Below, one piece after another: positions 13,098-17,682 of a stretch of 17,682 nt of DNA. This stretch comes from an uncultured Clostridium sp. (lineage in GTDB: Bacteria > Bacillota > Clostridia > TANB77 > CAG-508), in contig CAMCHB010000011.1 of the NCBI GenBank assembly GCA_945874585.1, positions 1-17,682 on the forward strand, read 5' to 3'. The notes below the pieces were generated by a model. That model saw only the letters and a program-made list of their open reading frames with translations. It was not told the DNA's origin and made no database searches. A program made the position numbers and the translations under genes. The first letter of the stretch is position 1. Every line of letters starts with the position of its first letter.

Positions 13098-14696
13098 TTA
13101 ATTTTGTCGATACCAGTTTTCCATATTGTAAAATACATTAAACCAGTTTGGCTTTTGTTCTCCAAATAGTTTTGTGCTAGATACCAAGTATTCTCGGTTA
13201 ATGTACAAAGAAACAAAAGGAACATCTTCTGCATAAATTTTTTGCAATTCTGAAAATTTTTCACGTAATTTTTTGGCGTCCGCAATTTGATAAGTTTCGT
13301 GAAGTAAATTCTTTGCTTCTTCCTTATCATAATTGGCTAAATTGCTATCGCCGAAATATCTAGCTAAGTCAGGTGTTGCAGATATTTTCGTGCCAGCCAA
13401 TATCATGTCATAATTTCGATTTTCGATGTAAGAATTGTATTGAGCATCTGAAACTTTTTTGACATTGATTAAAATACCGATATTGCCTAATTGATTTTTG
13501 ATTGCTTCTGCTACTGCGACTCTTCTAACATTAGAAGCATTCACGACCAAATCAAAAGTGGTTCGTAATGTTTTATAATTCTCTACTTTTTGCCACTGTT
13601 TGTATTTGAATTCCCATCCAGCCTCTTCCAAAAGCTGTTGCGCATATTCCGGATTATAAGAATCTGTTTGAATACTGCTATCGTATAAATAATTTCCATA
13701 ATCCAATGGATAATTGCTGGTATCATAGTTATCATCAAATACAGTTGCTACAATGTTGGCTTTATCAATACTAGAAGCAATTGCTTTTCGAACTTCTGTT
13801 TTGCTTAAAATCGCATTTTGCGTATTCATTGCTAAATAATCAAAATCTCTAGCTTTATACTGGCTTACATTAAATCCAATGGTTCCAATATAGTCCCTGA
13901 AATTTGTATTACTCGTTGGAATTAAATCAATGTTACCAATTTTAAAAGCATTGTAAACTTCCCCCATAGAAGAATAGATATTGATATTGATCGTATCAAT
14001 TTTTGTTTTTTTATTGCTATCCCAATAATTTGGATTTTTAACCAAGCTGATAAAAGAACCTTCCATTTTGTCAATTTGATACATACCTGTTCCAACCGGT
14101 ATCTTCGTACTAGTCGTAAAATTTTCATTATCAAAATTTTGACTCGATAAAATAGGGAAAATAAGATTGTATTCAAAAAAAGGTTGTGCCTCATTTAATG
14201 TTATCTTAATCGTCCTATCATCAATAATATCCAAACTATAAATGTTAGACACATTGTCTTTGTAAATGGATATAACATCCCCACTTTTTAGTTGATCAAT
14301 CGTAAACTTAACATCATTTGCTTTTAAATCAGTTCCATCTTGAAATTTGATATTAGATTTTAACTTAATGATATAGGAATTATCACCTGTTTTTGAGCAT
14401 TCTTCTGCTAAACAATTGCTTAAACTATAATCATTGTTAATGGTTAACAATGGCTCAAACACTAATTTATCAATAAATTGAATATTTTTATTTTGACTTA
14501 AAATCGGATTCATCGTGTCATACTGGTGAATTCCTAAGCGCAAATTCGTATTAACACTATTTTGCGTTGTTTCTTGGCTAGCAGTTTGATTATTCGTATC
14601 TTGTGGACTTTTTTTGTAATGGATCACATAAATCCCATAACCAATTAAAATAATTACCACTAGCATAAAGATATATTTAAAAATATTTACTTTCAT
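13098..14696 (-). CDS. Membrane-anchored family 5 solute-binding protein (peptide type), orphan
   Basis: Belongs to the SBP_bac_5 family, which binds oligopeptides, nickel chelates or similar ligands for ABC importers. The 532-residue product has an N-terminal membrane segment (about 7-25, YIFMLVVIILIGYGIYVI) without a lipobox cysteine, so it is anchored by a helix rather than a lipid. A polar linker follows, then the two-lobed domain: FEPLLTINNDYSLSNCLAEE, IKFQDGTDLKANDVKFTIDQ, PVGTGMYQIDK, LVKNPNYWD and VRKAIASSIDKANIV are typical. No permease or ATPase gene lies nearby. The ATG at 14696 has AGAGGTGGAG upstream and a promoter at 14720-14748. It may borrow a transporter or act as a sensor; the ligand is unknown. 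Confidence 0.9.
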   Translation of the reverse strand: MKVNIFKYIFMLVVIILIGYGIYVIHYKKSPQDTNNQTASQETTQNSVNTNLRLGIHQYDTMNPILSQNKNIQFIDKLVFEPLLTINNDYSLSNCLAEECSKTGDNSYIIKLKSNIKFQDGTDLKANDVKFTIDQLKSGDVISIYKDNVSNIYSLDIIDDRTIKITLNEAQPFFEYNLIFPILSSQNFDNENFTTSTKIPVGTGMYQIDKMEGSFISLVKNPNYWDSNKKTKIDTININIYSSMGEVYNAFKIGNIDLIPTSNTNFRDYIGTIGFNVSQYKARDFDYLAMNTQNAILSKTEVRKAIASSIDKANIVATVFDDNYDTSNYPLDYGNYLYDSSIQTDSYNPEYAQQLLEEAGWEFKYKQWQKVENYKTLRTTFDLVVNASNVRRVAVAEAIKNQLGNIGILINVKKVSDAQYNSYIENRNYDMILAGTKISATPDLARYFGDSNLANYDKEEAKNLLHETYQIADAKKLREKFSELQKIYAEDVPFVSLYINREYLVSSTKLFGEQKPNWFNVFYNMENWYRQN

Positions 14697-14719
14697 GCTC
14701 CACCTCTATTTCTGTTATG

Positions 14720-14748
14720 ATAATATACTAAAATGGACGATTTTTCAA
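14720..14748 (-). promoter_or_regulatory. Candidate sigma-A promoter of the solute-binding protein gene
   Basis: On minus, TTGAAA (14743-14748) and TATTAT (14720-14725) are separated by 17 bp, ending 24 bp before the start codon. Confidence 0.6.
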
Positions 14749-14783
14749 GTAAAATTTAAGGCATTTTCCGAGCTATAAAGCAA

Positions 14784-14821
14784 ATTTTAAAAAAAGAGAG
14801 CCTACTTCCCAAAGCTCCCCC
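14784..14821 (-). terminator. Rho-independent terminator of spoVS
   Basis: On minus, GGGAGC pairs with GCTCTC around a 12-base loop that can form a smaller inner stem. A long T-run follows. It lies 13 bp after the spoVS stop. Confidence 0.7.
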
Positions 14822-14833
14822 ATTTTTTTATTT

Positions 14834-15097
14834 TTATTTTCTGGATTCCACAATCAGCTTGATGCCAGTTCGATCTTCTCCTTCGACCTCTACTTCTGCA
14901 AACGCTGGTATACAAACCAAGTCTACACCAGATGGTGCCACAAACCCCCTTGCAATGGCAATTGCTTTCACCGCCTGATTTAATGCTCCTGCTCCAATTG
15001 CTTGCATCTCTGCTTTTTGTGTTTCTTTCACCAAACCTGCTATGGCTCCCGCTACTGAATTTGGATTTGATTTTGATGAGATTTTTAAAATTTCCAT
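14834..15097 (-). CDS. spoVS: Stage V sporulation protein S
   Basis: SpoVS is a small Alba-like protein that affects septation and coat assembly in B. subtilis sporulation. The 87-residue product is a close family match from MEILKISSKSNPNSVAGAIA through AIGAGALNQAVKAIAIARGF to the IKLIVESRK end, at the usual length of about 86. TAGGAGG precedes the ATG. In B. subtilis it also follows ymdB. It ends in its own terminator. spoVS is sigma-H controlled in B. subtilis, but I found no convincing sigma-H site in the 142 bp upstream. Confidence 0.97.
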   Translation of the reverse strand: MEILKISSKSNPNSVAGAIAGLVKETQKAEMQAIGAGALNQAVKAIAIARGFVAPSGVDLVCIPAFAEVEVEGEDRTGIKLIVESRK

Positions 15098-15191
15098 TTT
15101 TTTTGCCTCCTAAAATTTTATTTTTTGTATCTTTATTAACTACAGTTATATTTATAATACATTTGCCCTTAAAAGTCTATATAATTTATCT

Positions 15192-15220
15192 AAAAAATGG
15201 AAAAACTCATCGCCCATTTT
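15192..15220 (-). terminator. Weak possible terminator after ymdB
   Basis: On minus, AAAATGG and CCATTTT form a 7-bp stem with a 13-base loop, followed by two more T residues. The stem is AT-rich and the T-run short, so read-through into spoVS is likely. Confidence 0.3.
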
Positions 15221-15239
15221 ACTGTATTTTCTGCATATT

Positions 15240-16010
15240 CTACAAATTTCTTCTATGAATTTTTATAGTTCGACAATCTTCATCAGAAATCGAGATTATT
15301 ACACTGTTTAACATTGCTTCTCCCTCGCCGACTTTGTATCTTTCTGGCAAAGAAGTAACAAAACGCTTTAAAGATGCTTCTTTGCTCATACCGATGACGG
15401 AATCAGCAGGTCCTGTCATTCCAATATCTGTGATATATGCCGTTCCTTTTGGTAAGATTTTTTCATCTGCTGTTTGAACATGTGTATGGGTTCCATATAC
15501 AGCATTTACTCTACCATCTAGATAATAACCCATGGCAATTTTTTCAGCCGTTGCTTCTGCGTGAAAATCAACAATTATAATATCCACGTCATTTTTTATT
15601 TTCTTTAAAATAGCATCTACTGTTGTAAATGGATTATCAGAAAGAACATTCATATCCACTCGTCCTATCAAGTTAATAACACCAATCCTTTTGCCATGGC
15701 ATGTATAGATACCATAACGATTACCTGGCGCATCTTTACTGTAATTCGCTGGTACTAATAATTCCTTTTTACCAATGAATTTGAAAATATCTTTTTTGCC
15801 CCAAGTATGATTTCCCATTGTCATGACATGGACACCTACTTGTTGCAATTGCTTAAAAATTTTTTCGGTTATTCCCATGCCATCTGCAGAATTTTCAGCA
15901 TTACAGATAACAAAATCTATTTTTTCCTGTTCCACAAGATGATGCAATTCCTTTTGTACTTTTTTTACACCACATTCGCCAACAACATCTCCTATACATA
16001 ATATATTCAT
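15240..16010 (-). CDS. ymdB: YmdB family metallophosphoesterase (TIGR00282)
   Basis: YmdB of B. subtilis is a cyclic-nucleotide phosphodiesterase that affects biofilm and late developmental genes. The 256-residue protein keeps all metal ligands of the family: D8 (GDVVG), E39 (NAENSADG), N67 and H68 (GNHTWG), H150 (DFHAEATAEK), and H175 and H177 (GTHTHVQTAD). Its length is normal. AAGGAAGG precedes the ATG at 16010. It follows rny, as in many Firmicutes, but a terminator between the two and a possible promoter at 16050-16078 suggest partly separate transcription. The substrate in this organism is not shown by the sequence. Confidence 0.95.
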   Translation of the reverse strand: MNILCIGDVVGECGVKKVQKELHHLVEQEKIDFVICNAENSADGMGITEKIFKQLQQVGVHVMTMGNHTWGKKDIFKFIGKKELLVPANYSKDAPGNRYGIYTCHGKRIGVINLIGRVDMNVLSDNPFTTVDAILKKIKNDVDIIIVDFHAEATAEKIAMGYYLDGRVNAVYGTHTHVQTADEKILPKGTAYITDIGMTGPADSVIGMSKEASLKRFVTSLPERYKVGEGEAMLNSVIISISDEDCRTIKIHRRNL

Positions 16011-16049
16011 TGTGATTCCTTCCTTTCTTTGGTTTTATTCATCTTTTTT

Positions 16050-16078
16050 ATCTTACTATAAAATTTATATTTATGCAA
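16050..16078 (-). promoter_or_regulatory. Candidate promoter of ymdB
   Basis: On minus, TTGCAT (16073-16078) and TAAGAT (16050-16055) are separated by 17 bp, just downstream of the rny terminator. The -10 is a modest match. Confidence 0.4.
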
Positions 16079-16083
16079 TAAAA

Positions 16084-16114
16084 AAACAGACTAGGTTATT
16101 TTCCTAATCTGTTT
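16084..16114 (-). terminator. Rho-independent terminator of rny
   Basis: A 12-bp stem (16084-16095 with 16103-16114) and seven-base loop, followed by a T-run on minus. One position pairs as U-G only in the minus-strand RNA, which fixes the orientation. Confidence 0.88.
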
Positions 16115-16122
16115 ACTTTATG

Positions 16123-17667
16123 TTATTTAGCATATTCAATGGCTCTTACTTCACGAATAACATTTACTTTAATTTGACCTGGATATTCCATTTCAGATTC
16201 TACTTTTTTCGCTACATCACGTGCCATCATGACCATTTCATTGTCTGACACTTTATCTGGTTTTACAATCAATCTGACCTCTCTACCAGCTTGAATAGCA
16301 AATGATTTATCAACACCTTCAAAAGAATCTGCGATTTCCTCTAGTTTTTCCAATCTCTTAATATAGGTTTCTAAAGTTTCTCTTCTAGCACCTGGTCGAG
16401 ATGCAGATATAGCATCTGCTGCTTGTACTAAAACAGCTTCTACTGTTTTTGGTTCTACATCACCATGATGTGCCTCAACTGCATTGATAACAGCTGGAGA
16501 TTCTTTGAATTTCTTTAGAACATCCACACCAATTTCAACGTGTGTTCCTTCCATATCATGATCCAAAGCTTTTCCAATGTCGTGTAATAAACCGGCTCTT
16601 CTTGCTAATTTCGGATCAGCTCCAATTTCTTCTGCCATAATACGGGCTAAGTTGGATACTTCAATAGAGTGATTTAAAACATTTTGGCCATAACTGGTAC
16701 GATATTTTAATTTACCAATCAATTTAACCAAATCAGGGTTTAGTCCATTTACACCCGTTTCTAACATAGCTCTTTCGCCTTCTGATTTAATGATATTTTG
16801 TACTTCTTCTTTTGCCTTTTCTACCATTTCCTCAATTTTGGCAGGATGGATTCTACCATCTTCAATCAATTTTTCCAAAGCAATTTTAGCTACTTCACGT
16901 CTTAATGGATCAAAACCGGATAAGATAACAGCTTCTGGTGTATCATCTATAATTAAATCAATTCCTGTTAATGTTTCTAATGCTTTGATATTACGTCCTT
17001 CTCGACCAATGATTCGTCCTTTCATGTCATCGTTCGGTAAAGAAACAACCGATACGGTTGTTTCAGATGTATGATCAGCTGCACATTTTTGAATGGCATA
17101 GCCAACAATTTCTCTGGCAGTTTTGTTTGCTTCTTCTTTGCATTTTTCTTCCATACTTCTAATTTTAGCCGCTTTTTCATCCACTAATTCTTTTTCTAGG
17201 CCATCTAGTAAATATTTTTTTGCTTCTTCTACCGTAAATCCTGAAATTCTTTGTAATTCTTCTTGTTGCTTGTGTAAATTGTTTTTGATTTCCTGTCTCA
17301 TTTTATCGTTATCTGCATATTTTCTCTCAAGTTCTTTTTCTTTTCTTTCAAGATTTGAAGAACGTTTATCTAACGTTTCTTCCTTTTGAATCATTCTTTT
17401 TTCTTGTAATTGTACTTCGCCTCTTCTTTCTTTAATCTCTTGATCTAATTCATTTCTAGCCTTTAGCATTTCTTCTTTAACTTGTATAATTCCTTCTTTG
17501 CTTTTATTTTCAGCTTCCATTTTTGCATTTTCTAAGATTCTTTTAGCTTCTTCTTCAGCTCCCTGTATTTTAGATTCAGCAATTTTTTTTCGAATAAGCA
17601 CACCTACTGGTATAAAAATTACTGCTGAGATTAATAAGGTGAAGACAATGATTATGATTTTTTCCAT
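16123..17667 (-). CDS. rny: Ribonuclease Y
   Basis: RNase Y is a membrane-bound endoribonuclease that starts mRNA decay in Firmicutes. The 514-residue product has the full architecture: a membrane helix (about 4-24), a long coiled coil (about 28-190), a KH domain with GREG at 221-224 (IIGREGRNIKALETLTGID), and an HD domain with H362 and D363 (LLHDIGKALD). It ends VNVIREVRAIEYAK as expected. I chose the ATG at 17667. A GTG at 17670 is in frame and also within reach of the GAGGTG site at the window edge, which would add one residue. The promoter lies outside the window. ymdB follows after a terminator. Confidence 0.97.
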   Translation of the reverse strand: MEKIIIIVFTLLISAVIFIPVGVLIRKKIAESKIQGAEEEAKRILENAKMEAENKSKEGIIQVKEEMLKARNELDQEIKERRGEVQLQEKRMIQKEETLDKRSSNLERKEKELERKYADNDKMRQEIKNNLHKQQEELQRISGFTVEEAKKYLLDGLEKELVDEKAAKIRSMEEKCKEEANKTAREIVGYAIQKCAADHTSETTVSVVSLPNDDMKGRIIGREGRNIKALETLTGIDLIIDDTPEAVILSGFDPLRREVAKIALEKLIEDGRIHPAKIEEMVEKAKEEVQNIIKSEGERAMLETGVNGLNPDLVKLIGKLKYRTSYGQNVLNHSIEVSNLARIMAEEIGADPKLARRAGLLHDIGKALDHDMEGTHVEIGVDVLKKFKESPAVINAVEAHHGDVEPKTVEAVLVQAADAISASRPGARRETLETYIKRLEKLEEIADSFEGVDKSFAIQAGREVRLIVKPDKVSDNEMVMMARDVAKKVESEMEYPGQIKVNVIREVRAIEYAK

Positions 17668-17682
17668 CACACACTACACCTC

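Noticed and set aside
15098..15239. Sigma-H promoter before spoVS
   Set aside because: I looked for the AGGAWWW and GAAT elements expected from B. subtilis, but no convincing pair with suitable spacing is present.

Overview
This 17.7 kb window is AT-rich DNA from an endospore-forming, low-GC Gram-positive bacterium, most likely an anaerobic member of the Clostridia. Three things point there: spore genes (spoVS, a GerW/YtfJ family gene and its DUF2953 partner), Firmicutes-type housekeeping genes (rny, ymdB, scpA, recX, zinc-form L31), and purine-rich Shine-Dalgarno sites with canonical sigma-A promoters. The genus cannot be fixed from the sequence. I saw no rRNA, tRNA, CRISPR array, insertion sequence or phage gene.

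Layout, left to right. (1) Positions 1-91 hold the first codons of an unidentified minus-strand gene, with its own promoter and an (AG)13 microsatellite inside the coding region. (2) rpmE (L31) and a small membrane-protein gene follow, both on minus. (3) A CadC-type ArsR repressor and a heavy-metal P1B-ATPase form a minus-strand metal-efflux operon. Two matching operators sit at its promoter. (4) On plus there is a long U32-family gene, interrupted by one +1 frameshift, and then a 163-residue unknown protein. (5) A minus-strand pair encodes a membrane-anchored PepSY-like protein and an overlapping S66 LD-carboxypeptidase, the second also broken by a +1 shift. A VanW-domain lipoprotein gene diverges from the pair. 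(6) A long minus-strand housekeeping and spore stretch runs rny, ymdB, spoVS, an orphan solute-binding protein, recA-recX-scpA, DUF2953, gerW.

The genes group into an RNA-turnover block (rny, ymdB), a DNA-maintenance block (recA, recX, scpA) that runs in the same direction into spore-associated genes, a cell-envelope group (VanW, PepSY-like, S66), and a cadmium/zinc/lead-type resistance operon.

The most unusual signal concerns the codon CGG. Reading all genes in frame (about 5,360 codons, by eye) I find only three CGG codons. Two of them sit exactly at the two frameshifts. At both, a Ser codon is followed by CGG AAA, and skipping the C gives Ser-Gly and restores a family-typical protein. This could be coincidence, a systematic sequencing artefact, recent mutation, or +1 frameshifting at a nearly abandoned arginine codon. 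The third CGG is read in frame in an unknown gene, so CGG alone is not enough.
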